In this document: piece by piece, positions 1 to 6,358 of the stretch | How positions within the stretch are numbered: the first letter of the stretch is position 1 | How the letters are laid out: every line of letters starts with the position of its first letter | NCBI GenBank assembly: GCA_945890905.1 | Contig: CAMDDI010000113.1 | Location: 1 to 10,302, forward strand | DNA from: Bacteriovorax stolpii | Lineage (GTDB): Bacteria > Bdellovibrionota > Bacteriovoracia > Bacteriovoracales > Bacteriovoracaceae | Direction of reading: 5' to 3' | Length of the DNA stretch: 10,302 nt | Notes under the pieces: model-generated | Seen by the model: the letters and a program-made list of their open reading frames with translations, nothing else | What the model was told of the DNA's origin: nothing | The model's database searches: none | Translations under genes and position numbers: made by a program

Positions 1-429
1 TAGCGGAGCAAGAGTTTCATTAACTTTTTCAATTGGTTCTGGAATGCTTTGATCATTTTGTGCAAAGCCAAATTCACCCAAGATCAAAACTTTTTTCCCG
101 CGCTTCATCTGATTCCGCAGCCATTTGCCATAGGTCTGAGGACTTTTCATGCCTTCGTGATCAAACCAGGTCACAATTCCTTTATACTTCTTCATCTTAT
201 CTTCAGTTAGGAAATGTGCAGGATGATTTTTGCTGATATCAACGTAGTGAAGTTTGAGACCGTAAAAATTAAAAACAAATTCTAATTTTTTATGGATTGG
301 AATTTGGGAATAATCAATCGCAAGTTTTCCATTCTGACTATCCCACAGGGCCAGGACATCACGGGACTGTTCAGCAGCATATACCGGTGAAAGCACAGTC
401 AAGCTAATGAGGATCAGGAATAATTTCAT
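1..429 (-). CDS. Exported protein, 5' part only (possible PelA/GH114-polysaccharide deacetylase-like N-terminal domain)
   Basis: This minus-strand frame stays open from an ATG at 429 to the window edge, so only the first 143 residues are visible and the C-terminus lies outside. It begins with a clear signal peptide (MKLFLILISLTVLSPVYA, likely cut before AEQS), so the product is exported. The mature part contains LALWDSQNG, then YGLKLHYVDI, then YKGIVTWFD (about residues 83-91), then GKKVLILGEFG. This order (a sentence-like LALYDS strand, 'GL..HY.DI', 'GVLTWF', 'VVLGE.G') recalls from memory the N-terminal module of large PelA-like glycosidase/deacetylase proteins; I could not check this. No Shine-Dalgarno site is visible. 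A TACCAT hexamer lies seven bases before the ATG. It follows msrB by 76 bases on the same strand, with no hairpin between. No upstream in-frame ATG, GTG or TTG exists before the stop. Confidence 0.75.
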   Translation of the reverse strand, partial: MKLFLILISLTVLSPVYAAEQSRDVLALWDSQNGKLAIDYSQIPIHKKLEFVFNFYGLKLHYVDISKNHPAHFLTEDKMKKYKGIVTWFDHEGMKSPQTYGKWLRNQMKRGKKVLILGEFGFAQNDQSIPEPIEKVNETLAPL

Positions 430-505
430 GAAGAAAATGGTAAACTTTTTATAACTGTTCTTATAGGGCTATGTTTATTTATTTATGTCCCCATGTAGCC
501 ATGCA

Positions 506-1018
506 TTATTTACCAAAAAGTTTTGCGTACTCCCCGTAACCTTCCTTTTGCAAATTCTCTTTTGAGATAAATCTCAGGGAAGCCGAATTCATGCAAAAAC
601 GCTTGTTCAGTGGTGCTGGACCATCGTCAAAAACATGACCAAGATGAGAGTCTCCAAATTTACTACGAACTTCTGTGCGTTGACCAAAAAGACTGGTGTC
701 AGTTTTAGTCACAATAAATTTCGAATCAAGTGGTTTTTTAAAACTTGGCCATCCAGTTCCAGAGTCGTATTTGTCAAAGGAGCTAAATAAGGGTTCACCA
801 GATACAATATCAACGTAAATCCCCTCTTTCTTATTCGACTCATATTCATTCTTAAAAGGACGCTCAGTTCCCTCTTTTTGAGTAACTTCATACTGAAGAC
901 CTGAAAGCTTTTTTTTGAGTTCACTATCAGAAGGTTTTCTAAATTGAGATGGATCCCAAGAGTGAGCCGGCAGAGTAAAAACAGTTAAAACGAGGGTGAT
1001 ATAATAGGAAATATTCAT
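506..1018 (-). CDS. msrB: Peptide-methionine (R)-S-oxide reductase MsrB, exported, zinc-less one-Cys form
   Basis: Reduces the R epimer of methionine sulfoxide in proteins. The 170-residue product has a signal peptide (residues 1-20, ending PAHS), so it should act in the periplasm. The MsrB core runs from about 31 to 168: GIYVDIVSGEPLF (66-78), DSGTGWPSF (85-93), SHLGHVFDDGP (124-134) and the catalytic block RFCMNSASLRF (140-150) with nucleophile Cys142. The two CxxC pairs that bind zinc in other MsrBs are absent (D70/S73 stand at the first pair). The usual resolving Cys is Thr88, so Cys142 is the only cysteine. Regeneration must therefore use a direct or external thiol donor, which is inference. 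The ATG at 1018 is preceded by TAGGAT six bases upstream, which can be read either as a weak SD (AGGA) or as a -10 box. It is divergent from the FHA gene. Confidence 0.95.
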   Translation of the reverse strand: MNISYYITLVLTVFTLPAHSWDPSQFRKPSDSELKKKLSGLQYEVTQKEGTERPFKNEYESNKKEGIYVDIVSGEPLFSSFDKYDSGTGWPSFKKPLDSKFIVTKTDTSLFGQRTEVRSKFGDSHLGHVFDDGPAPLNKRFCMNSASLRFISKENLQKEGYGEYAKLFGK

Positions 1019-1024
1019 ATGAGT

Positions 1025-1053
1025 ATCCTAAAAAGGCAAAGACCTGGCGTCCA
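1025..1053 (-). promoter_or_regulatory. Promoter of msrB (TGGACG-N17-TAGGAT)
   Basis: On the minus strand a -35-like TGGACG (1048-1053, 4/6 to TTGACA) and a -10-like TAGGAT (1025-1030, 4/6 to TATAAT) are separated by 17 bases. The -10 lies exactly six bases before the msrB ATG, which would place the transcription start at or next to the start codon. Confidence 0.5.
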
Positions 1054-1089
1054 CTCAAAAAAGGTGAGTCCCCACCAGACAGACTTAGT

Positions 1090-1118
1090 CCGACAATTAT
1101 GGTCACCCGTTCTATAGT
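1090..1118 (+). promoter_or_regulatory. Possible upstream promoter of the FHA gene (CCGACA-N17-TATAGT)
   Basis: CCGACA (1090-1095, 4/6 to the -35 consensus) and TATAGT (1113-1118, 5/6 to the -10 consensus) are 17 bases apart. Use of this promoter would give a leader of about 35 bases before the ATG at 1159 and would rule out the upstream ATG at 1099 as the start. A second -10-like box, TATGAT (1147-1152), lies six bases before the ATG and competes as the true promoter. Confidence 0.4.
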
Positions 1119-1158
1119 AATCATTTATTTTTCTGGGATTTTAACTTATGATTTCATC

Positions 1159-1773
1159 ATGTACGTGGAAATATCTAAAGAGAACGAAAAACCTCAAACC
1201 TATAAGATCGGCAAGCCTGAAACCATCATTGGGTCTGGCTTATCTTGTGACATAAGAGTTGAAGAACATTCTGTTAGTAAAAAGCATATTAAAATCATCC
1301 AAGAAAATGATCAGTGGTTTGTCGTGGATCAGGGAAGTACTAACGGTACGTACAAAGATGGCGAGCGTTTGATTCCAGGAAAAAGAAATGACATTCATGC
1401 AGGAGAATATCTTCGGTTAGCAGGAATGGTTTTTGTTTGCTTAGTAGAAACACCGGGAACAGCTCCCATTCAAAATCGGCCTAAAGCTATTGAGATTCAT
1501 GAGCCCCGTGAAGAAGACAAAACCCGTGTTATGACTTTAGATGAAATCAAGAAATCTGCTGAAACTAAAAAGAAAGTGACCCCAGAGAAAAAGAAAAAAG
1601 TTAAAAAGAAAAAGCCTCAAACCTCAACTATTATTGCCCTTGTTATTTTGGTCGGTGGTTATGTCCTAAATAAAAGCTGCACAAAGCCCGAGGAAGATGC
1701 AGGAACAATCATTTCAACTCTCAAAAACAACATTGATAGTAATGAGAAGAAAGCAGATGCAGTCAGCGAGTAG
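1159..1773 (+). CDS. FHA-domain protein with a Lys-rich linker and one C-terminal membrane segment
   Basis: From the ATG at 1159 the product has 204 residues. An FHA fold, normally a phosphothreonine-binding module, covers about 17-95: TIIGSGLSCDI (23-31), SVSKKHIKI (38-46), the STNGTY turn (60-65) and AGEYLRLAG (81-89). The Ser and His of the 'SxxH' motif and the Asn of 'NG' are present. The Arg of the usual 'GR' motif, which contacts phosphate in known FHA domains, is Ser26. Residues 138-152 are almost all lysine. One hydrophobic segment follows (about 156-172), then a 30-residue polar tail, so the FHA domain should face the cytoplasm. The longer ATG at 1099 would add 20 residues with no FHA similarity and lies inside a promoter-like sequence. 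There is no SD; TATGAT sits six bases before 1159. Its stop is one base from the convergent gene's stop. Partner unknown. Confidence 0.88.
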   Translation: MYVEISKENEKPQTYKIGKPETIIGSGLSCDIRVEEHSVSKKHIKIIQENDQWFVVDQGSTNGTYKDGERLIPGKRNDIHAGEYLRLAGMVFVCLVETPGTAPIQNRPKAIEIHEPREEDKTRVMTLDEIKKSAETKKKVTPEKKKKVKKKKPQTSTIIALVILVGGYVLNKSCTKPEEDAGTIISTLKNNIDSNEKKADAVSE

Positions 1774-1774
1774 A

Positions 1775-2485
1775 CTAGATAATTTTCTTTAAAGTAAATT
1801 TAAGCTTTTCTAAATGGTCATCAAACTCTTTGGCCCCCATGGTGGTTTTCTTAAACAGTGAGGTGGCATCAAGTCTTTCATGGGTCATTATTTTTAAAAT
1901 CCTATTTAACTTTTCAGATTCAAGCAATACAGTTTTCCCTGAATTCTCCAATCGCATAATTTCTTTATAAACATCCAAGACTAAAAAATCAATGGGATCT
2001 ATCGGACGGGAAGTTTTCACTTCACGTGGTTGAGGTGCAACAGCCGAGATGAGTGACTCGAAAGTTTTATGCTTTTTTAGTTCATAAACATAAGAGGATT
2101 TAAAGCAGAGTTCACTCACTCCACCTCGGTCTATTAAAACGTCATCAAATTTTTCAAGAAGACTTAAGAGATAACTCACCTGAAAAGGATTACTCTCAAA
2201 ATAAGGAATATTCTCTAGGCTAATGGAGCTTTTACAAGATTCGAAAAAACTTCTTTGCTTGTCCTCTTCAGATGCAGCGGAATAAAAATCATCAAAACTT
2301 AATTCACTTAGTATGGGCTGCACATAAATGGCGGCAATGGAATCAATAAGCTTTTCAAAATTTTGAAGCTCACCGTCACTAAACTCATCATTAAGAAGTG
2401 TCTCAAATGAAAGTTGATGGGCCTTGACTAGCAAATCTAGATCTTTTAAGTTTTGACGAAAATAAAAATTATGATTTCGGGACAT
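1775..2485 (-). CDS. Hypothetical cytoplasmic protein, 236 residues, mostly helical
   Basis: I do not recognise a family. The protein has no signal peptide, membrane segment or tryptophan. It is rich in Leu, Lys, Glu, Phe and Ser, and predicts by eye as two helical halves: about 1-145, and about 160-236 after a polar Pro-rich linker (QPREVKTSRPIDPID). The C-terminal half (VLDVYKEIMRLENSGKTVLL, then a 'KLNRILKIM' helix and a charged final helix) looks like a helical bundle. The start ATG at 2485 has a good SD (AGGA, with the rest of the spacer A-rich). That SD contains the TAG stop of the upstream thioesterase gene, so the two are very probably cotranscribed and translationally coupled. A lipid or CoA-related role by association with the thioesterase is only a guess. 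Confidence 0.85.
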   Translation of the reverse strand: MSRNHNFYFRQNLKDLDLLVKAHQLSFETLLNDEFSDGELQNFEKLIDSIAAIYVQPILSELSFDDFYSAASEEDKQRSFFESCKSSISLENIPYFESNPFQVSYLLSLLEKFDDVLIDRGGVSELCFKSSYVYELKKHKTFESLISAVAPQPREVKTSRPIDPIDFLVLDVYKEIMRLENSGKTVLLESEKLNRILKIMTHERLDATSLFKKTTMGAKEFDDHLEKLKFTLKKII

Positions 2486-2494
2486 GATTTTTTC

Positions 2495-2938
2495 CTATGA
2501 CTTCAGAGCTACAAATTCACCCATGAATGTACAGGCCACGCCGTTTTTGGTCAAAACTTTAGATTCAAGCTGAATGCGGGCACGACCTTTGCGCTTAAAA
2601 CTCTCTGTAAACGAGGAATACAGATTTGCATCTGGGGCTTCACTGACAATCCTAATATCTTCCTCAACTGGCATCAAATATTTCGTGCTCTCTTCTTTAA
2701 TAACCAAATGAAAATGATATCCCTCTTTTTCCATCTGATAAAAAAGCGAAGCGTAGCAAGAAAGAATGAGTAGTGAGCTGATACTTCCACCAAAAGCGGT
2801 CCCCAAATGATTGCGATTAAGTTTAAGTGGGGCCAAGATTTCAAGTCCACGATCATCAGCACGCACAATGTCTACACCCTGCGCCTGGGCCAGAGGAAAC
2901 TCTCGATATATGAATTCTTTAAGTTGTTTAACTTCCAT
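2495..2938 (-). CDS. Hotdog-fold thioesterase, YiiD C-terminal-domain type
   Basis: The 147-residue product matches the YiiD-C thioesterase-like pattern. It has a 'PL' start (FPLAQAQGVDI, 14-24), a strand ending LEILAPLKLNRN (32-43), the helix-start motif NHLGTAFGGSISSL (43-56), YLMPVEEDI (87-95) for the 'Y..PV..D' strand, GRARIQLESKV (118-128) and a closing GEFVALKS. Related proteins hydrolyse acyl-CoA or acyl-ACP thioesters; the substrate here cannot be read. There is no signal peptide, so it is cytoplasmic. The ATG at 2938 is preceded by AAAGG with a six-base spacer. It is the first gene of a two-gene unit with the 236-residue protein. It is divergent from serA across only 29 AT-rich bases, so the two promoters must overlap or reach into coding sequence. 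The family call is from motif order; the weakest point is that the general base was not identified. Confidence 0.85.
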   Translation of the reverse strand: MEVKQLKEFIYREFPLAQAQGVDIVRADDRGLEILAPLKLNRNHLGTAFGGSISSLLILSCYASLFYQMEKEGYHFHLVIKEESTKYLMPVEEDIRIVSEAPDANLYSSFTESFKRKGRARIQLESKVLTKNGVACTFMGEFVALKS

Positions 2939-2955
2939 AATGCGCCTTTATTGAT

Positions 2956-2961
2956 TATTAT
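2956..2961 (+). promoter_or_regulatory. -10-like box of serA (TATTAT)
   Basis: TATTAT (5/6 to TATAAT) lies six bases before the serA ATG. No SD can be seen in the TTAACTC that follows it, and no convincing -35 is visible at 17 bases. The spacing suggests a leaderless serA transcript. Confidence 0.4.
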
Positions 2962-2967
2962 TAACTC

Positions 2968-4182
2968 ATGAAAAATACCGATAAACCACGCATTCTTCTC
3001 GTTGAAAACATTCACCCCATCGCCAAAGAATTTCTCGAGCAAGATGGCTACCAAGTAGATCTTATCTCCCACGCTCCTACTGAAGATGAATTAATCGCAT
3101 TAATTCCTAATTATACGGCCTTGGGCATTCGATCAAAAACAGAAGTGACGGCCAAGGTCCTTGAGAATTGCGGCGGCATAGTTACTATTGGGTGCTTCTG
3201 CATTGGAACTAATCAAGTCAACTTATCTGCTGCCCGTCAAAAAGGTGTGGCCGTTTTCAATGCGCCCCATTCTAATACCCGAAGTGTGGCCGAACTGGTG
3301 ATTGCCGAAATGATTGCACTCTCCCGGCAGCTAGGTGATCGTAATTCCCGTGCACACCAAGGTGAATGGGTTAAATCTGCTGAAGGTTCTAAAGAAGTTC
3401 GCGGAAAGACTCTGGGTATAGTGGGGTACGGACATATTGGAAGTCAGGTTAGTATTTTAGCCGAGAGTATGGGCCTTCATGTGCTTTTCTACGATGCCGT
3501 TAAAAAACTCCCTCTTGGTAATGCCCGCTCAGTTCATTCTTTGGATGAGCTCCTTGCAGCTTCAGATTTTATCACCCTTCATGTTCCTGAAATTCAAGAA
3601 ACGATGAATATGATCGGAAAGCGCGAACTAGCTCTCATGAAGCCTGGAAGTTATTTAATCAACGCCAGTCGCGGAACAGTGGTGGTGATTGAAGATCTTG
3701 TGGCCGCTTTAAAATCAAAACATATCGCGGGTTGTGCCGTTGATGTATTTCCAGTTGAGCCAGCATCTAACAAAGAAAAATTTGTTTCTCCCCTGCAAAA
3801 CTTGGCCAACGTGATTCTTACTCCCCATATTGGCGGCAGTACCGAAGAAGCGCAAAAAGCCATTGGAATGGAAGTCGCAGAAAGTTTCCGACGTTATTTA
3901 AAAATTGGTTCTTCTTCAGGTGCTGTGAATTTTCCTAATGTAGATTTGCCAGTTAAAAAAGGTACTTCTCGTTTGCTTAACGTTCATAGAAATGAACCCG
4001 GAGTTTTAGGAGAGATCAACACGATTATTTCCCGGGCCGGGGCCAACATTGAAGCTCAGTTTCTATCTACAGATGATGAGATTGGTTACTTAGTGATGGA
4101 TGTGCATTCAAAGCACGCCAATCAACTGGCCCAAGATATTGTAGGTCTCAAGCGCTCAATACGAACACGTGTAGTTTATTAA
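2968..4182 (+). CDS. serA: D-3-phosphoglycerate dehydrogenase SerA with C-terminal ACT domain
   Basis: Catalyses the first step of phosphorylated serine synthesis: 3-phosphoglycerate plus NAD to 3-phosphohydroxypyruvate. The 404 residues align over the whole length with the E. coli-type enzyme (about 410). Visible parts are IGCFCIGTNQV (74-84), FNAPHSNTRSVAEL (97-110), the NAD-binding GYGHIG (153-158), catalytic Arg235 in NASRGTVV, Glu264 in FPVEP and His287 in TPHIGGS. The ACT domain is about 334-404 and keeps the serine-binding set (H340 and N342 in HRNEPG, N360), so feedback inhibition by serine is expected. A Val (240) replaces the usual Asp after 'RGTVV'. There is no SD; a -10-like TATTAT sits six bases before the ATG. 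Its stop abuts the stop of the convergent helicase gene with no base between. It is divergent from the thioesterase. Confidence 0.97.
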   Translation: MKNTDKPRILLVENIHPIAKEFLEQDGYQVDLISHAPTEDELIALIPNYTALGIRSKTEVTAKVLENCGGIVTIGCFCIGTNQVNLSAARQKGVAVFNAPHSNTRSVAELVIAEMIALSRQLGDRNSRAHQGEWVKSAEGSKEVRGKTLGIVGYGHIGSQVSILAESMGLHVLFYDAVKKLPLGNARSVHSLDELLAASDFITLHVPEIQETMNMIGKRELALMKPGSYLINASRGTVVVIEDLVAALKSKHIAGCAVDVFPVEPASNKEKFVSPLQNLANVILTPHIGGSTEEAQKAIGMEVAESFRRYLKIGSSSGAVNFPNVDLPVKKGTSRLLNVHRNEPGVLGEINTIISRAGANIEAQFLSTDDEIGYLVMDVHSKHANQLAQDIVGLKRSIRTRVVY

Positions 4183-5490
4183 TCAGCGCTTATTTAGATT
4201 TTTAAGACCAGGATGGACTCTTTTCTTTTGTCCCTCTTCGACTGGTTTTTGCCTCTTTGAATGATCCCGGTAAGCACTCTTCTCTTGGCTCTTACCTGGA
4301 GTCGGAGGAGTAACCTTCTTCTCCGTTCTTCCCATCTTCGACACCACAATTTTCGATTCCTGAGAGCCCTTAAAAGAAGTCTGCGGAAGTTTTTTATGTA
4401 TGAATTGCTCAATGCGCTCTAAAATGGCCACTTCGTTATTCTCACAAAATGAAATCGCAATTCCACTTTTTCCTGCTCTTCCAGTCCGGCCAATCCGGTG
4501 TACATAACTCTCCATCTCCGTAGGAAGATCAAAGTTAATGACATGGCTCACATCATCTACATCAATTCCCCGGGCGGCGATATCAGTTGCGATGAGAGTT
4601 TTAATTTTACTACTTTTAAAATTACTTAAGGCCAGCTCTCGCACATCCTGGCTCTTTCCACTATGAAGTGCAGAACACGGAATACGATAGTGATGAAGAT
4701 AATCCACAATATTGTCCGCAATCTGCTTAGTTCCTGTGAAAACTAAAACAGAAGTAATTTTATCTTCGCTCAAAATTTTTTTGAGAAGCTGAAACTTGTC
4801 TTGTTTGTTACACATGACAACACTTTGCTTAATTTTATCAATGGTCACAACAGCAGGAGTTATTTCAATGCGTTTAGGATTTTTTAAAAGAGAGCGCACT
4901 AAGCGATTAATTGAAGCAGGCATGGTGGCCGAAAAGAACATAGATTGTTTTTCTTTGGGAAGATTCAGAACAATGCTCTCAATTTCTTCCATGAATCCCA
5001 AATCGAGCATGCGATCGGCTTCATCCATTACAAAAACTTCTACTTTCTCTAAACGGATGAATCCTTTACGCATAAGATCCAGTAAGCGACCAGGTGTGGC
5101 CACGAGGATATCTATTCCTTTACGCAGGCCCTGAACTTGGGGAGCTTCACCCACGCCACCATAGATGGCCATGGATTTAAGTTCCGTACCTTGAGCATAG
5201 CCTTCGAGACTTAAATTAATTTGCGAAACGAGCTCTCGGGTTGGAGCAAGAATAAGAACTCTCGGTTCCCCTTTATTAACTCGCCTAGGATCGTTTAAAA
5301 GTAATTGAAGGATGGGCAGTGAAAAAGCCGCAGTCTTGCCTGTTCCGGTTTGAGCAATCCCCAAAATATCATGACCCTCTAGGATCAATGGAATCGCCTG
5401 CTGCTGGATAGGCGTAGGAATTGAATACTCTAGAGTTTCAAGATTGTGTTGAAGCACTTCAATAAGATTTAAATCTTTAAATTTTATCAA
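4183..5490 (-). CDS. rhlE: DEAD-box ATP-dependent RNA helicase, RhlE-like, TTG start
   Basis: An RNA-remodelling ATPase of 435 residues with every core motif. These are the Q motif (TPIQQQAIPLI, 26-36), Walker A AQTGTGKT (46-53), PTREL (83-87), TPGRLLDL (132-139), DEAD (156-159), SAT (187-189), VFTGTK (250-255), TDIAARGIDV (302-311) and HRIGRTGR (331-338). A basic, disordered tail of about 55 residues (380-435) follows, as in RhlE proteins, and probably binds RNA. The start must be the TTG at 5490: a TAG in the same frame immediately precedes it, and the next Met (107) would delete the ATPase motifs. An AGGGG site inside the end of the upstream coiled-coil gene precedes the TTG, and the two genes overlap by 14 bases, so translation is probably coupled. 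rhlE versus other DEAD paralogues is a judgement from motif style. Confidence 0.95.
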   Translation of the reverse strand: MIKFKDLNLIEVLQHNLETLEYSIPTPIQQQAIPLILEGHDILGIAQTGTGKTAAFSLPILQLLLNDPRRVNKGEPRVLILAPTRELVSQINLSLEGYAQGTELKSMAIYGGVGEAPQVQGLRKGIDILVATPGRLLDLMRKGFIRLEKVEVFVMDEADRMLDLGFMEEIESIVLNLPKEKQSMFFSATMPASINRLVRSLLKNPKRIEITPAVVTIDKIKQSVVMCNKQDKFQLLKKILSEDKITSVLVFTGTKQIADNIVDYLHHYRIPCSALHSGKSQDVRELALSNFKSSKIKTLIATDIAARGIDVDDVSHVINFDLPTEMESYVHRIGRTGRAGKSGIAISFCENNEVAILERIEQFIHKKLPQTSFKGSQESKIVVSKMGRTEKKVTPPTPGKSQEKSAYRDHSKRQKPVEEGQKKRVHPGLKNLNKR

Positions 5491-5713
5491 CTAGCCCCTG
5501 CAACTTTTTGGCCCGAAGGAGTTTAATTTCCTGGTCCAGCTCTTTATGCTTTTTTAAAGTTAGAAGCCTCTGACCATTTTCTTTTTCAGTGATCGTTTTT
5601 TTTGAGACCTTTTCAGAAAGATAGGAATGTTTCTTCAATAGATCATTGATCTCTTTCTTAATGATCTCATAGCGCTGGCGCTCTTGAGGGTTTAACCACG
5701 ATCCGTCTTCCAC
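5477..5713 (-). CDS. Small charged coiled-coil protein, GTG start
   Basis: The 78-residue product is dominated by Lys, Glu, Leu and Gln. It should form one or two long helices (about 8-35 and 42-75), with no Cys, no membrane segment and no signal peptide. I do not recognise a family. The GTG at 5713 is preceded by AAAGGA with a six-base spacer. ATGs at 5715 and 5720 are in other frames, so GTG is the supported start. It overlaps the helicase gene by 14 bases and supplies that gene's ribosome-binding site, so it is the leading gene of a two-gene unit. A role as helicase partner or regulator is inferred only from this coupling. Confidence 0.75.
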   Translation of the reverse strand: MEDGSWLNPQERQRYEIIKKEINDLLKKHSYLSEKVSKKTITEKENGQRLLTLKKHKELDQEIKLLRAKKLQGLVDKI

Positions 5714-5754
5714 ATCTCATCCTTTGTATTTATGGCCCACCTTACACCAGGTTG

Positions 5755-5783
5755 TTGCCTATAGTAAAAAAAGAATGTATTCA
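5755..5783 (+). promoter_or_regulatory. Candidate promoter of the zinc-finger gene (TTGCCT-N17-TATTCA)
   Basis: TTGCCT (5755-5760, 4/6 to TTGACA) and TATTCA (5778-5783, only 3/6 to TATAAT) are 17 bases apart. The -10 is six bases before the ATG at 5790. A better -10 hexamer, TATAGT, lies at 5760-5765, but has no -35 at the right distance and would start transcription just before the alternative ATG at 5775. Confidence 0.3.
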
Positions 5784-5789
5784 TGCCCC

Positions 5790-6299
5790 ATGAGCACACA
5801 ACCTATCTGTAAAAATTGCCGAAAACCGAAGGCAAGCTTCAATTGCGGCATCTGTCAGGATGACATTTGTAAGAGCTGTACCCAATTTCTAGACGAAGAA
5901 AGCTTTGCTTTTAAGAAATCTGTCCCCGCTGAGCTCAAACACTCTACTTACTGCTCCATTTGCTTCACCGATAAGGTTGCTACCCCCCTAGATGAATATA
6001 ATGAAACCATGGCCAATGCCCGTGAGATCATCATCTATTCTAAGGACCAAACCCGTTTGACCCGTCTTCTCAAGCGCAAAGAAGAGCCTTATTTCGTTTA
6101 TAATTGTGTGGATCAAGAAGAAGCTGTACTTAAAATGTCATTTTACGCAGTCGAGGGCAATTTTAACGCTCTCATTGATGTCGCCCTCACTTCTAAAAAA
6201 GTTATTGTGGGATCTCATAAAAAACTCATCTGGGACGGCACTGCAGTCCCTATAACCATTGATCCTAAAGAAATCCGCGGTCATATGGGTGATGAATAG
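5790..6299 (+). CDS. Zinc-finger (cross-brace type) protein with an alpha/beta C-terminal domain
   Basis: From the ATG at 5790 the product has 169 residues. The N-terminal 60 carry eight cysteines as four CxxC pairs: C7/C10, C19/C22, C27/C30 and C55/C58. This is the layout of a two-zinc finger such as a B-box or FYVE-like cross-brace. The rest (about 75-169) reads as an alpha/beta domain: REIIIYSKDQTRLTRLLKR, YFVYNCVDQEEAV, GNFNALIDVALTSKKV, then WDGTAVPI. The last part faintly recalls the YbjQ/DUF74 pattern of an 'A-N-A-hydrophobic' strand followed by a 'GTAV' strand; this is a weak suggestion. There is no signal peptide, so it is cytoplasmic. No SD is visible. An in-frame ATG at 5775 (adding MYSCP) and a TTG at 5724 are alternative starts. 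It is divergent from the coiled-coil/helicase pair. Function unknown. Confidence 0.8.
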   Translation: MSTQPICKNCRKPKASFNCGICQDDICKSCTQFLDEESFAFKKSVPAELKHSTYCSICFTDKVATPLDEYNETMANAREIIIYSKDQTRLTRLLKRKEEPYFVYNCVDQEEAVLKMSFYAVEGNFNALIDVALTSKKVIVGSHKKLIWDGTAVPITIDPKEIRGHMGDE

Positions 6300-6346
6300 C
6301 ACACTATAATTTTTACAGCTTTTACCTTTAAAAAACTCATTTCTAG

Positions 6347-6352
6347 TATAGT
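6347..6352 (+). promoter_or_regulatory. -10-like box of the peptidase gene (TATAGT)
   Basis: TATAGT (5/6) lies six bases before the GTG start at 6359, and no SD is present. No good -35 is visible at 17 bases. A perfect TATAAT at 6305-6310 is a second candidate and would give a leader of about 42 bases, but it too lacks a clear -35. Confidence 0.4.
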
Positions 6353-6358
6353 CCGTAC

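Noticed and set aside
33..236. Plus-strand frame at the left edge
   Set aside because: Overlaps the exported protein on the minus strand, which has a signal peptide and continuous frame. No start signals support the plus frame.
430..505. Terminator between msrB and the edge-cut gene
   Set aside because: The only symmetric element is a short CATG repeat; no GC-rich stem with a T-run was found.
1050..1075. Small inverted repeat ACTCA/TGAGT between msrB and the FHA gene
   Set aside because: Only five base pairs and no T-tract; not distinguishable from chance and not placed as a terminator for either gene.
1099..1158. Longer start for the FHA gene at ATG 1099
   Set aside because: The added residues lie before the FHA domain. 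The ATG falls inside a -35/-10 pair and has no SD, while ATG 1159 has a -10 box at the recurring six-base distance.
4796..5134. 112-codon plus-strand frame inside the helicase gene
   Set aside because: Antisense shadow of a certain coding gene with all DEAD-box motifs. Composition is Ser/Arg/Met-rich and no SD or family pattern is seen.
5724..5789. Longer starts of the zinc-finger gene at TTG 5724 or ATG 5775
   Set aside because: No SD at either, and the extra residues add nothing domain-like. ATG 5775 remains possible because of the TATAGT at 5760-5765.
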